DNA from: Torymus aiolomorphi
Taxonomy: Eukaryota; Arthropoda; Insecta; Hymenoptera; Torymidae
DNA: 64,000 nucleotides
NCBI GenBank assembly: GCA_036365515.1
Contig: CM070873.1
Coordinates: forward strand, 230,198,876 to 230,262,875
Direction of reading: 5' to 3'
How positions within the stretch are numbered: the first letter of the stretch is position 1; each line of letters starts with the position of its first letter. Position numbers and translations under genes: made by a program. The notes beneath the pieces were generated by a model. It was not told the DNA's origin. It saw only the letters and a list, made by a program, of their open reading frames with translations, and did no database searches. Of this stretch, positions 50,904 through 64,000 are shown piece after piece.

Positions 50904-51582
50904 ACGCAGAATTTTGTCTTATTCCTTAATTATTTTTGGGCCGCGTTTTCTACCGTACCGTATACCGTGTAGGCACACATACTCTCCTACATATACTCTG
51001 CATTTTTTGCGCTATGAATCTCTCTCGTATACACACGAGAGAGCGCCGCGACCCGATAGCACGGCTTTTAAAATTTAATTTCGCGAAATCTCATTACGAC
51101 GCACCGTTAGGCAATTTTGACTGGCTCGAATTCAGCAGCAGCAGCAGTAGCAGCGAGAAACAACAGCGCGGCGCGCGTCTTAATTCTCATCAGCAGCCGA
51201 GAAGGGTGTAATTCCAACTTGATCACCGTCAACTTTCCCACGCGTCACATGCTCTCGCTCGCGGCTGCGACGACCGTCAATTAAACGGTAATTAATAAAA
51301 TTCTCTTTCTCTTCTCTTGTATCTACATCTTCTAAAATGGACTACGAATAGCAAAGAAGGAGAATTAGATTCGATCCTTGGTTAGTGTACACTGTATGTA
51401 GCTGCACCGGTGCGATACGCACCTGGCGCGTTAATGACGACGACAAAGTGGCCTCGAGTGCGAGTGGAGAGAAGAAAGAAGAAAAAGACGACGGCACCGA
51501 CGACAAGCGACAAACCACTCCCCGATTGCATTAGCGATTCCCGCGGCATCGTAGAATAAAAATGCATCCTCGCGGCTATTGT

Positions 51583-51644
<62 letters not shown>

Positions 51645-54635
51645 CCCCGTGTGCTTCTTCGCCCATGCCAAGCACGAGACACGCGCGCGCGCATTCCCGT
51701 CACCCGTTTCTATCTATCCATCCCCCTCTGTCTCCCTTTCTCTTGTTCTCGCTCTTCCGACATTGCAACTGTTCATTTCTCTCGTTCTATACGCGCGCGG
51801 CGTGCTCATTTTCTCCCTTGTAAGCCCTGCGCCTTTTCCTTCCATCTATTATCCACAAGCTCTCTCTCTCTCTCCCTCTGTATATTCCTTTCTTTCTTCC
51901 GTACGCGCGCGCGCGTGCTGTCCCGGGGCCGATGCTCATTTTCCCCATCGCCGTCGAATGCACCGCCGCTTTCTTCGCCACTATATGCTGCAGCCGTAAC
52001 TCCGTCGTCTAGACGCACAGGGGATTAACCGAAAAACTCGCTAACTGGATTACACATTGATCGATGACGCATTATATATACCCATATACACATACACGGC
52101 GAAAGGGAAATGTGTGCTGCAGGCGCGACACGTTACGGAGAGTTTGATTTTCTCCCTCGTGTGCACGCTCGCGAAGCGAGACATCACACCGCGTTGGAAA
52201 TCGAGATCAAGGATTTTCACTGTACACGGCGGCACAGCAATAGTCGCTCCGAATGTGTATATATCTCTCCCTCTCTGCTCGCTCGCTCGCTCTCGGATGC
52301 GGATCGAAAGTTTTTTAATTGCCGTTTCTGGCATATACACACACGCCGCTGTTATACGATCCAGAAGTATAGCCTCCTTTCGCGCATATACATATACCTA
52401 TATATGCAGTGGAGCCCCAATGGCAGGCACGGGGGCAATTAGAGAAATGTTACATGAAAACTGCCATTCATTCATGCCTATCCGCTCCTCCAGCATGGTC
52501 AGGAAGGAAATATATACGGGGAGACTTCGTGTGCACCGCGGCGGCCGTGGAAATTGGAAAACTTATCTGATCGGGCAACCTACCCGTCGGCCGCGGCGGT
52601 AAATCAATTGAAGTCAATTGAAGTTATCAATTAAGCTAATGAAAGCGACTTTTTATCGGGTAAAGCGCGAGGAGGAGGCATTGTGTATATATCTTCCCCT
52701 CGAAATTGTTTCGTCGAGTCTCGAACGCCAGCGAGACAGAGCAAGGGAGGGAAAGACGGAGCAGCAGGCAGTGAGCCAAACAATGCCGCTCGCTCGCGAT
52801 CCATGCGCACACATAGCCCCATATATAACTCATCCCTCCGCGTTTCCCCATTTCCGTTATTAACCTCATTGAATTAAAAATCGCGCACTCGCGCCACACG
52901 TATATACACCGGCCTGACCTCCATTCCCGCAGTCATCATCAGCAGCGGCGCTCCCGAAATAAAACACGCGGGCGTTTAAAAGTCCGCTCCTCGGGTCCCT
53001 CCCTTCCTTCCGACATCATCGCACGACGAGAACAACACCCGCGCGTGCAGCTACGAATTCAATCTCCCGAAGCGATCGCTCAAAGGTCCTGCTTACTGCC
53101 CCCCCTCCCCCCCGCCCAACAATAACAACGACGACGACGAGTCTCAACAAATATATGCACACTTTTCTCTGTTCTAATACTACTCCTTCCCCCGTGCGCT
53201 CGTCCACAGCCGGTCTCTCGATTTTCGACGTCCAGTCCGCTCTCCACGACGTCACACCGCGCCGCTGCGGGTCAACGTTTTCGCCACGGCCAATATACAC
53301 GTGCGCTCGCTCGCGCGCGGGGGAAAGCGCGCTGCTGCTGCAGCCGGCTAGAGGCAGTTTATAGCTCTCCGAGTGAAAACGTCGACCCCCGTCGGCTCGA
53401 CTACTACTACTACTTGACTGGCTTCCCCATCTCGCGAGCGCGCCTCTTTTCGACGGCCTGCAGCAGCAGCAGCAGCCAGCTCAGCTATATACACACATAC
53501 ACACGCCCGCGCGGGCGAGAGCGCTCCTCTGCATACGTGGTGAGAGCGAGAGAGCCTCTCGCTCGCTCGCTCGCTCGCTCGCTCGCACTCTCGCTATGCG
53601 CGCCGGCTAAAAATGATACGCGCGCGGCCCTGGTGACGTCATGCGCCGGCCGCCGTCGCCGCCGCTGCAGTCAGTCGTTCGCTCGCTGCTTATATACTCT
53701 CTTCCTCTCGCATCGACGCACGCATTGCGCGTCGAATGCAGAGTTTCACGCACGCACACACACACACACGCACTGAGCGAATGAGCTGCTGGTGTAGTTC
53801 GTCCTCCTCCTCCTCCTCCTCCATCACCGTCTTCTTCTTTTTGCTTCTTTTGCCTCTACCTATACCACTACTTCTCTACTTCTATACACTCGGTCGGCTG
53901 AGAGTTGCCTGCCTGCTGCCTCCCTGCCTGCGTGCCCTCTCGGCGAAGTATTTTATTATACGTTATGCGCCGGGAGAGCGCTCGCGCCTGTCTTCGAGGA
54001 ACGGCCATCCATAAAGTTATAATGTTTACGGGAGAGCCGAACGCGATGTTTTACATGACCAAGTTTCATTACTTTTAATTGTTCATTTATTTATTTATTT
54101 GTTGGGTTTCGTTCGCTCGTGTCTCGTTTTATTTCGCCACCGATGGGACAGCCTTTTAATCTCTGGCGCCATTTCATTGCACTTCTCTACTTTTACTGCA
54201 ATTTAGCGAGCTTCATTTGGACTAATGCAATTTTCTAATTTAGTCGCTGTCTAGCTCTGACTGAGTGATAGGGAAAGGTCTTCCTTTTTTCACGTTTGCG
54301 ACGTGTTGGGTAATATTTTAATGCTCACTATAGCGGTTTATGATTGAATTTTAGGAAGGAAAGGAATCGTGCGGCTTGGGTATATTTTTTTGGAATAATG
54401 GGTGGGGTTAGAGCTAGAGATAAGAGCATTAATTTAACAGTCTGAAAGAATAAAATTAATAGGATTAAACGGATGTATACGGTGAGAGAGATTGTCATAA
54501 ATCCTAATCAGATGAATGGATTTGAAACCATCATGGTAACAGCCGACATTTATACTTCCCGCAAAATTTAAGATTTGTCTCAAGCTGCTCACTATATATT
54601 CCAGATTTCCATGAAATCGTTGCTTCCGAATAACA
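50904..54635. other. GC-rich upstream flank, no gene recognised
   Basis: Mostly CpG-rich sequence between 50930 and 54030 with a (TC)n tract, a GCTC tetranucleotide run at 53561-53586 and a TCC run near 53806. Several 60-180-codon frames overlap on both strands without protein-like character. AT-rich from about 54030. Confidence 0.5.
51587..51639 (+). repeat. (TC)n microsatellite
   Basis: A perfect TC tract of about 53 bases. Confidence 0.93.
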
Positions 54636-54690
54636 AGTCCCTATCTCGAAATCCGGTTGAAAAAGGTCCTATCTCGGAATCCAGTTGGAG
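54636..54690 (-). repeat. Two outlying minisatellite units in inverted orientation
   Basis: CTATCTCGAAATCCGGTTGA and the next unit, CTATCTCGGAATCCAGTTGG, are reverse complements of the unit of the array that begins 160 bases downstream. The outlier and array could pair. Confidence 0.75.
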
Positions 54691-54852
54691 AGAAGACTTA
54701 ATCTCACCCGCAAATTTTTAAATTGATTGCTTGATCCATAAAAAATATATTATAACAATATAAAATATTTTTCAAACTGAACATTAAAAATTTTAGCAAT
54801 TCTGCTAACTTATATCAGGGTAAAACGAAAATTGCGTGTGAGCTACAGCTAT

Positions 54853-55690
54853 CTTCAACTGGATTCCGAGGTAGGGTCTTTTCCAACCGAATTCCAAGAT
54901 AGGGTCTTTTCTAACTGGATTCCGAGATAGGACCTTTTTCAAAAGGATTCTCGTGATAGGGCCTGTTTCGACCGGATTCCCAGCTAGGACCTCTTTCAAC
55001 TGGATTCCCAGCTAGGGCCCCTTTCAACCGGATTCCCAGCTAGGGCCTCTTTCAATCGGATTACGAGATAGGGCCTTTTTCAACCGGATTCCAAGATAGG
55101 GCCTTTTCCAACCGAATTCCGAGGTAGGGCCTTTTTCAACTGGATTACGAGATGGGTTTTTTCAACCGGATTTCGAGATAGGTCTTTTCCAACCGGATTC
55201 TCAGATAGGATTTTTGCCAACCGGATTCCGAGATAGGGTCTTTGCCAACCGGATTCCGAGATAGGGCCTGTTTCAACTGGATTCCGAGCTAGTGTCTTTT
55301 TCAACCGGATTACAGAATAGGGCCTTTTTCAACCGGATTCCGTGCTAGGGCCTATTTCAACGGGATTCCGAGATAGGGACTGTTTCAACCGGATTCCAAG
55401 CTAGAGCCTCTTTCAACTGGATTCTGAGATAGGACCTCTTTCAACCGGATTCCGAGATTTGGTCTTTTTCAACTGGATTCCGAAATAGGGCCTCTTTCCA
55501 CCGGATTCCGAGCTAGGACCTCTATCAACCGGATTCCGGAATGGGTCTTTTTCAACCGGATTCCGACATAGGATCTTTTTCCAACCGGATTCCGAGCTAG
55601 GGCATTTTTCAACCGAATTTCGAGGTGGGTTTTTTCAACCGGATTCCAAGATAGGGTCTTTTCCAACCGGATTCCGAGATAGGGTCTTTT
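54853..55690 (+). repeat. 28-base minisatellite, about 30 units
   Basis: The unit core CAACCGGATTCCGAGATAGG is repeated about every 28 bases, with variants GAGCTAGG, CAGCTAGG, GAGGTAGG and some units one or two bases shorter. Because 28 is not a multiple of three, the array gives short frames with repeating NPVEKGPI-like peptides in shifting phase; these are artefacts of the repeat, not genes. Confidence 0.93.
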
Positions 55691-56287
55691 TATTCGGATG
55701 CTATGAATTATTCAGAACAATAGAGTATTTGCGAGACCATTCAAAATTCATTGCAATATCAGTACAGGATTATTAAAAAATTTTCTTGAATCCATCCTTA
55801 GTTAAAAAGTAAAGTACATCTAAAGCAAACTCAGAAGCATTATTTTTTACCATCTATTCTAGAACTTTCTATGGCCCTTAGAAAAATCCCAATCAACGTA
55901 GTTATAAACCTATGCACTGCATCTGGCCTTCAGAAAATTTCATAGATCCTCGCGCAGAAAAACACGCAACTTTTCGCCCCACTCACGCGCGCGTGGTGCA
56001 TTCGTCAATTACCTCCCATTCTGTCGATTCAGCGCTCTCTTTCCAATTTCAATTGGACCCAATTTATGAAACAGTGCACGCGCGCCGCTGGTACGGTGAA
56101 ACTCGATATCTTCTTTCGAGCAAAAAAAAGCGCGTCTGAAACAAAAGCCGATGCAGTAGCGCTTATTACGTGTACTCGTCTCTAACTCTTTCCCTCTCTC
56201 GCACGCGCGCGCTCGCCAAAACCGGAGTCGACCATATTTATTTCCGATGATTGATTACGGACGACAGAGTCTATATGTGTATGTGTG

Positions 56288-56289
<2 letters not shown>

Positions 56290-56350
<61 letters not shown>
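56290..56350 (+). repeat. (AC)n microsatellite
   Basis: A perfect AC tract of 61 bases. Confidence 0.95.
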
Positions 56351-56355
<5 letters not shown>

Positions 56356-57566
56356 TGTACATATCCGTGTGCGCGCGCTTGCCAAGTGACGACGTGTATA
56401 TCGTAACGGAATACTTTCTAACAGCGCTTTCTTTGGGCCATTTTCGATCAACGGCCAATTACCGGTTCACGGTCGATTAAGATTAATTGGGTGTATTAGA
56501 GAATTTCAGGCGCATGTAATCGCAACCCAGTTAAAAGCACATCCGACGCAACCAATGGTGCGCGCAGTAGTGTTTATTATAAAGCTGCCGTACAGATGAT
56601 TTCATGAAAGTTTCATTCGGCTGATCCTCTTTCTTTTCTTGTAATTAATTGAATACCCGTATAGGTGCTTCGAGTGCACATCGTCGATCTTTACTTTAAT
56701 TAATTTTCTTTTGCGTAGTTTCTAGGTTCTTATTTAGTTCGAAAAAGGCTAAGAACTGTGTCAGTTTATAAGTGCAAACAATAATTATCAGGCATAGGTA
56801 TAAAATATATATAACAACTTTTTAATTGCTCACTAAAGTATCGATCACAATCGATATTTAATTACAAAATCAATCAATTACATCACTTTCCAATAAGAAT
56901 CTTTACACGCATAGAGAACATTGATTCTCAGTGCCATTACCGCGCCGCGGTGCCGGAAAGATATTAATAAATTTACTTTCAGCATAATCCTTTCAACCTG
57001 TCAATTCCCATCACGGTATCCGCCTACCATATAAGCGCACGTTCCAACGAAAACGAAAAAGGGTCGCATTTTTCCCGCCATAGCAGCGCCTGGCAAGAAT
57101 TAAAAAGTCTCATTAAAGCCTGACTGTGAGGGCACTTATGCACATACACACGTATAGGCAACCCCCCCTCTCTCTCTTTCCAATGGACACTAAAGAAAAA
57201 AGCTCAAACCCGACATCACGAGTGATCGATGGTGGTTTAGCGGTATTCAATGCCGCGGCGCGCATACCTATTCAGCGCTGCGCGAGATTTTTCGTCCCCC
57301 CCGCACGCACGCACGCACGAGCGCAAAAAAGAAACTCGCGCTCACACACATACGCACACTCACTCGACTATTATATACTAGGCACTGACGCGCATCGCGA
57401 TAAATGTATTCCGGTCACACTTTCTCTCTCGTTCTTTCTTTCTTTATTCATTCCTCACTCTCCCATATAGCCGCGCGCCACGTCGAACCTTCCGATCGTT
57501 AATAAATTATCATCCTGTCTCCAAAACACGAGCGCACCGCAACAATCCCCTCTGCGAATCGTCCGA

Positions 57567-57569
<3 letters not shown>

Positions 57570-57656
<87 letters not shown>
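57570..57656 (+). repeat. (AC)n microsatellite
   Basis: A perfect AC tract of 87 bases. Confidence 0.95.
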
Positions 57657-57658
<2 letters not shown>

Positions 57659-58813
57659 TGTACTCTCGCAGAATGGCTCTCTTGACCTTGGATATTTGCC
57701 TGCATAATCTCGGTTTAGCGAGAGGGAAAGAGAGAGAGAGAGACAAAACACAATTGACTCAGCGATATACAAGACACGTGCAAACGATCGCACTTGTACA
57801 CATGCATACACTGCACGTATTGTGTATATAGGTATATATTGTGTGTGCGAGTGTGGTGTGTGTGTGCGCGCTGAGAGTTGAGGGTTATGGAGAGTTTTTT
57901 AGCGCAACGCCGATTACGCGAGGTCACTCTATTTTCGGAGACTTTATTACAAGACAGCTTTCATTTCGTCTTCCTTCTCTCGATTCTTCTTGTTTATCGT
58001 TGCGTGCACTTAGAGCTCTTGTTGAAATGTAAAGGAGTAAAGAAGCGGATGAACTTTTGAATGCAACATTCGAAATATTTAATTGGGGCACCAATTGCCA
58101 ACGAGTTAGGAAAAAAAAACATCTGTTGGATATAGCTAAAATTAAGACGCAGAGTTAATGACGCAGCTAATTGGTCTGGCGATAATTGAGAACAAAATTA
58201 ATTGGGTCAGCTGTACGTCCGAATTGGGACAAATCGAAGAAAACTAGTTGAGCACCTGACCAGGCCTATAAGTTCTCGACCATATAAAACTGGTTAAATT
58301 CTAATAAGCCGCAAGGAAGTATTCTACGGGGACGGATATATATTTATGTACGAGTCACGTTTTAATTGGCTGTCACGGTAAAGGATAACGTAACGTCTAG
58401 ATTCCTTTAACGAACAAGAGAGACATATCTTTTAAAGTAATAAAGCACTTTGCAACTGCACACAATGCGCACTCACACACAGGTACACAATACACATAAA
58501 AACGGCATTTTCTCAATAGAAATAAACAACGCAACGCGCGCCACACACGACGACCTAAAAATTGCAAAATTATTTGCAGAAAACGCCAGAAGCGTAACGA
58601 ACCGAAACGTCCGAGCACACATCACATCGCGCAATTCACTCGCACAAGTGCGAGTAGTGCGCGAGAGAGGACAGGATTCCGACCCGAATTTTGCCGTGTC
58701 ATATCCTTAAAAGGTCATCGCGTTTCTCACACAGCACGCGCTCGCAGCGAAGGTAATATATACACACACATACACTATATGCGCGCACGTTCACCTCACA
58801 GGACTCGGTTTTC

Positions 58814-58935
<122 letters not shown>

Positions 58936-59263
58936 AAAGTGCATGTATATATATTACACACGCCGAGCACCAAGGACATCGGAATTTCCGAGGAGCGGCG
59001 CCCGCGCAAAAGAATAGACTATCCGCGACGACCGACGGTGTCGGGGATCGTGCCAGAAATACTGGCCACTTACCGAGACATTACCAGTTGCGTAAGCGCG
59101 CGCGCGTATATAGTCGCCGCCGCCGCCGCCGCGACGGATAAATAGCTATTGACCTTTATTCTAAGCGAAAGAGCGAGAGGCTCGAATGAATGAACGGCAG
59201 CAGCGCGTGCTAAAACGTCTACGACGACGGCGGCGCACTTTCTGTTTTCCAACTGATTTTGAG

Positions 59264-59403
<140 letters not shown>

Positions 59404-59533
59404 ATATAATATATGCGGTGCGCGCGTATATAGAAGTGAGCGAGTGTTGGCCGCGGCGGCGTCGTCGCGTTCGCTCACCTTTATTTTCTAGCGCGGGCAA
59501 ATGATCTCGCGCGCTTACACAATCGTTTTTATT

Positions 59534-60094
59534 TACACTGAAAAAAATTTCACGTTGTAAGAACTGAAAGTACGGCTCTGACAACAGTACTGTTCGGCTG
59601 ATTTTCTTTCTGCTGAATTTTATAGATATAGTAAAATTATTCGTACAGTTGTGAGAGCTATACAAGATACACTGAAAGCACTAATGTATAGAGTTTTTTT
59701 GTCGGAGCATTAAATAGGTTATGATTCGCCATGCATACACATTTTTCATTAAAATAATCTCGATTGATAAGTACACTGATTACAGATGAAATACGCAAAA
59801 GCGGATTGCAAACATGCGGTTGATGTGGCCGGTCTCTTGACTTTTTTTAGGTTAGAACATGAACATCGGCTTCGCGTTGTAGCGTTGTCAACAAACAAAT
59901 ACCGGTGGCAAAACTAAATCGTACTGCTGTCAGAGCTGTACAAGTACATTTCCCGCATCTGACCAATAGTGTCGTTACATTATACAAATGAATAGCTGCT
60001 TCAGCCGTCTGTAAGGGTACATAAACACTATAAATAGTGTTAGTACAGCAAATCGAAACTATGGTTTCTACAGCCTAAAATTTTTTTCAGTGTA
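59534..60094. mobile_element. 561-base element with TACACTGAAAAAAATTT termini
   Basis: TACACTGAAAAAAATTT at 59534 and its reverse complement ending at 60094 form inverted repeats of about 17 bases. A subterminal motif (GAGCTATACAAG / GAGCTGTACAAG) is repeated inside. No coding capacity; MITE-type. Confidence 0.7.
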
Positions 60095-63000
60095 CGATGA
60101 ACGAGCGCGAGGAGAATAGCGAGCGCGCGATTATCGCGTCTATTTTCTCGGTCGCGCGCGCGTTGTTTGTGTATTCGCTTGCAAATGAGTGAAAATCCAC
60201 GACGGTCGTTGTTCGAGAAAGACGTATACGGCGGACTCGCGCGTGCGCGTGTTTGGATTTCGAGAAATGTGAAAAATTAAGTGAGAGATTTCGTGATAGA
60301 AAACGAAAGTCATGCGCAGCGCTCGTTTTTCAATGTCTCATTGGGAGATTTGTGGAGAAGAAAATACTCGGGATAGCCGGAATGGATTTCCAAATAATTC
60401 GAGATGGAAATGGCAATAAGTAATTTTATGTTTGAAAAAAAAGTTTTATTTTATATGGCAGTAGTGAAGCGAAGTATTCGTTTGAAAGCGCTTTTTAGAG
60501 CGAGTAACAAAATTTTATGATGACACGATTATTGACGCCGGCAGCTACTAATAATTTTCTACGGCAATTATTCTGTATTGTTTTTGCTGAAAAGTCTTTT
60601 TACGAATACAATGGAATGATTTCTTAATTATATTTTGTCGCTCTGAAACTCGGGAAGGTGACTTTTACATTTACAAAAAAATGACTATAGCATTTTTCTC
60701 TGAATTTCTATACTCTTTCCGGAAACTCTATTACAACACGTGTCACGTCATTCCTTAACCATTTGCAAATTACTCTGTTCAGCGTTGAAATCTCACGCTC
60801 CTAATCGGCGCACCGAGGGAGCCGCAACCTCGCGCACATTCTGCTCTTAAACTTGCCGCAGTGATTTATATAATTCAATCGACTCCCGCTACCTGGCGCA
60901 TGAAAAGTCGGATCAAACCACCGGCCGACAAAAAGCCGATCGAGCCGCACGGGCGAAAGTGAGGTGAAAAAGGAAAAGAGCACACGCTCGCTCGCTCGCT
61001 CGGGAGATTTATCTAGCGCGGAGATTACCGGTGAACTTGACCGGGACTCTCGTGCCTAAGCTCCTCAAGAGCAAGACAGACGCCGCCGCCGATTGCGCAA
61101 CGTCCTGTATATATTTGCGAGCAGAAGAAAAATCGCGATCCGATACGCTAATTAATGCTACTTCTCGTACAGCACGAGGGAACCTGTAAACTGTATCGCT
61201 GCTGTATTATCAGCCTCCCCGCAGTGATGTTGAAAAAAGCGGCAGTCGTGCACCTTGCCCGTGCGCAACGTAAAGTGAAAGCGCGTGAGTGGAGTGGGAT
61301 TGACGAAATTATTTCGCGCGCAGTGGCGCCTTGTAACCCGCGTTCACGAAATCAATTTAAATTAACTCGTAAATTATTCGAATTTCCGTGTTATCGGCTT
61401 TGTTTCGACGCTACATAGCGACAGGAAATTCTAAAAATAATGAAAAAGAATATATGCTTCGATCTTAACAAACAACGGGCACTTAATTACGCGAGCGCGC
61501 AAATATTATATGCGCCAGTGCCGATAAAACAAATTGCATTCGAAGTGATATTTTGTTAAATAATGCATTCGATCGCGACGAGTTAAGGTCTTCCAGAGTC
61601 GGCGGCGGTCGCGTTGCGCAACGCACGCAAAAAGCGAAAGAATTTATCATCGGATATATACATGCCGCCATCGCCGCTCCCAGTGCGAGCTGCTGCAGCA
61701 ACTTTTATTTAATTAGCGCGTGCTCGTCTCTTTTTCCCTATGTACTTCCATCGCGCGCGTTTTCGCGAGCCGCGTGCGCCTTATCACGTGTATTTTCGCA
61801 GTTCGACGTGCTCGCTCGTATCAACAGACGAAATGTAATCGTGCACCTTAGTTTAATGCGATACGCTGACACCGCCGCCGCTGCAGTGTGCGATAAGAAA
61901 AATGGCGTGTCTGCAACAATATTTTGTCAAATAGATAAGTGGCTTTTGCGCTAAAGCGCACTGTGCCGATCTGATAAAGCACTCGCTTGCTATGTAGTCG
62001 TAAAAGTGTGAGTATGTGTGTGTGTGAGTGTCATGCTGTGCCTCGAGCAATTATTATTTTTGGAACACTGCAATAAAGTGCAGTGTGTAGACAATGAATT
62101 TTGGTGCTTTTTTTTATAGCGGTGCTATATTTCGGCTTGCGAATGTATGAAGCTGATGGTGTATAGATATTTATCCGTTCGCTGAGTTGGAAATAAATAA
62201 AGTAGTACAACAATTACAAAAGGATATTACACAAAATGGTCAATAAGCAATCATGACTGGTGTTGTACACGTTTTTAGAGAGAAATCTCCCGAATTCCCA
62301 TTAGCCGAAGGAAATTACGTTTAGAAATGCCGAAATGACTTCGAGTGAAAGTGATACATTCCAATTAAGACGTAACTCGCGGCGCCTTGATTTAATGGTG
62401 AATATAACTCTGCCTGAACAGCGGTAAGCTCTCGCGCATGAAATCAAGTGTGTCGATTTAAATGATAATAATAAAATCATTTGCGAAACATTTCGAGCAT
62501 TAATATTTTTTACTACGCTATTATGTTATAAGAATTTATTTTATTTTATCTCAGAGTTCTATTTATTAATTATAAAAGTCGGTTAAAGGCTGTTTTAAAT
62601 ACAAATATGTCCAATTAGTGAACGGTCTTGGAAGCATGACGACGAGATTATAAGTATGAATTATTTTCATAATAAAACAAATAGTTGCATGGACTAAATA
62701 TTTCTTCACTTTCCAAGTACCAGATTTCACTTTTGTTAGATTGAACTGAATTAAAACCACTGACAAACAAACAAACTGCACTAAATTACCCTTTGTAATT
62801 GTTTGTGTTTATTTACACGAGAGTGAGATAGAGAGATGTTGTTTCAATTAAGAATAACTAGAAATCCACAAACGATTGCTTTTAAATGTATTCACGAATG
62901 TCGCTTAAGTAGTTCTTTGTACGATATTTACATTTTAACACGTAAACAGAAAATAAACAAGGTAAAAATAATCTCAAGCGCCGAGCTTTAATATCATAAA

Positions 63001-63590
63001 AATCTTTCAAATTCTCCAACTGACAAGATTTGAGCCGGTAAAACGTAAAAAATTCGCCAACCCACATTCCCCCCTTCCAAAAAAATAGATTAACTCTTCG
63101 CGCACGCACGAACGATAACAATTCGAGGGCGGCCAGAAGCACGCCTCGAACTCACGAAATAATCGCCACGCGCGCAAGCGCATACTTGGCGATTTAAAAG
63201 TGTAACGCGCGCGCAGACACGGGCGCACAGTCAAATCGACGTGACTACCGTGTCCAAACACAACACTTATGTATATATATACATATGCAGCGCGCCCGCG
63301 CCTACACTGTACTAGCCGAGCGGAAAACGTCGGATCGTTGCCACCGACGACGACGAACGGAGCAGCGCGGCATTCGGGTGCATCGGGCGAGCGCGATTCG
63401 TTGCGTCATCGTGTTCCCGCATCGCCGGGATTCGAAAAATAGGCGCACGTGGCCCAAATTCACCGCGAGACGGGGCCACAAAAGAAACGGGAGAGGTTAA
63501 GTGGTATACGACCCCCCCCCCCAAGGAAACAGTTTACGGGAGAGAGGAAAAAGCGCTGAAATGTACATCGGAAATCCACAATACTTTTAT
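60095..63590. other. Flank, no gene recognised
   Basis: GC-rich blocks at 60100-60260, 60780-61350, 61560-61900 and 63090-63490 alternate with AT-rich ones (60420-60720, 62200-62800). A small perfect hairpin, ACACTGCA-6-TGCAGTGT, lies at 62065-62086. No convincing exon is seen. Confidence 0.5.
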
Positions 63591-63778
63591 CTATAGGCGA
63601 GTCTTTTTTATCTCAAGTAATTTATTACTGCTTTTAGCTCTCCCTGTGAAGCACAGAAACTAGACTGGATGTAAAATCTTCAATATAAACTGAAGATCTT
63701 ACATCAAGTCCAGTTTCTGTGCTCCGCAGGACAAGTTAATAGCAGCAATAAAATACTTGAAAAAAGACTCGTCTATAG
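63591..63778. mobile_element. 188-base near-complete palindrome (hairpin MITE)
   Basis: Left arm CTATAGGCGAGTCTTTTTT and right arm reading CTATAGACGAGTCTTTTTT on the reverse strand continue through AAGTA-TTTATT-CTGCT, GAAGCACAGAAACTAGACTG / GGAGCACAGAAACTGGACTT and GATGTAA to a small centre at ATCTTCAATATAAACTGAAG. An RNA copy would make a pre-miRNA-sized hairpin of about 90 base pairs. Confidence 0.8.
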
Positions 63779-63807
63779 TTAAAACTACTGCGGATTTTCC
63801 TCTCTCT

Positions 63808-63969
<162 letters not shown>

Positions 63970-64000
63970 ACACACCCACACACGTGTTAACGAATGAAAG

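Noticed and set aside
52057..52602. 181-codon plus-strand frame
   Set aside because: It lies in GC-rich sequence where several overlapping frames are open on both strands; no domain or splice support.
54853..55690. CRISPR-like array or repeat protein in the 28-base repeats
   Set aside because: Units are directly abutting with no unique spacers, the genome is eukaryotic, and the 28-base period shifts frame at each unit.

Overview
This is an animal (insect) nuclear genome window with almost no protein-coding content. It has long simple-sequence tracts, GT-AG exon boundaries, many short non-autonomous transposons, no operons and no CpG depletion. I recognise one gene, the ecdysone receptor gene EcR, on the minus strand. 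The sequence of its isoform-A exon, the undepleted CpG and the poly-Q-rich style suggest a hymenopteran, plausibly a chalcidoid parasitoid wasp; that placement is inference.

Layout. 1-6665 is the start of the large EcR intron that follows the isoform-A exon; the common exons (DNA-binding domain onward) are not in the window and must lie to the left of position 1. 6666-7182 is the EcR-A-specific coding segment (172 codons plus one base, ending at a GTAAGT donor). 7183-7764 is its 5' leader in the same exon. 7765-8403 is a putative small intron and 8404-8802 a putative first exon, with a TATA box 28 bases before an initiator at 8802. About 100 bases away on the opposite strand is a possible first coding exon of a divergent transcript (ATG 8909, donor at 8932/8933).

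8933-64000 is upstream flanking DNA with no convincing gene. It alternates between GC-rich, CpG-rich blocks and AT-rich blocks and is loaded with (CT)n, (GA)n, (CA)n and (GT)n tracts up to about 160 bases. Mobile DNA is concentrated at 13.5-19.6 kb, 27.5 kb, 35.4-36.9 kb, 46.6-50.9 kb, 54.6-55.7 kb, 59.5-60.1 kb and 63.6 kb. It comprises a three-copy family with Helitron-like ends, several elements with terminal inverted repeats, a 961-base foldback, a 28-base minisatellite of about 30 units, and a palindromic element carrying a hammerhead-ribozyme-like core. Two minus-strand segments at 37.7 and 38.7 kb have good splice borders and may be exons of an unrecognised transcript or alternative upstream EcR leader exons.

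Taken together, the window reads as the 5' end of EcR (isoform A) plus a gene-poor, repeat-rich upstream region that probably holds regulatory DNA. No complete novel gene system is visible. The observations most worth testing are the AUG-less open frame in the EcR-A leader, the divergent promoter, the ribozyme-like palindrome and the long foldback.
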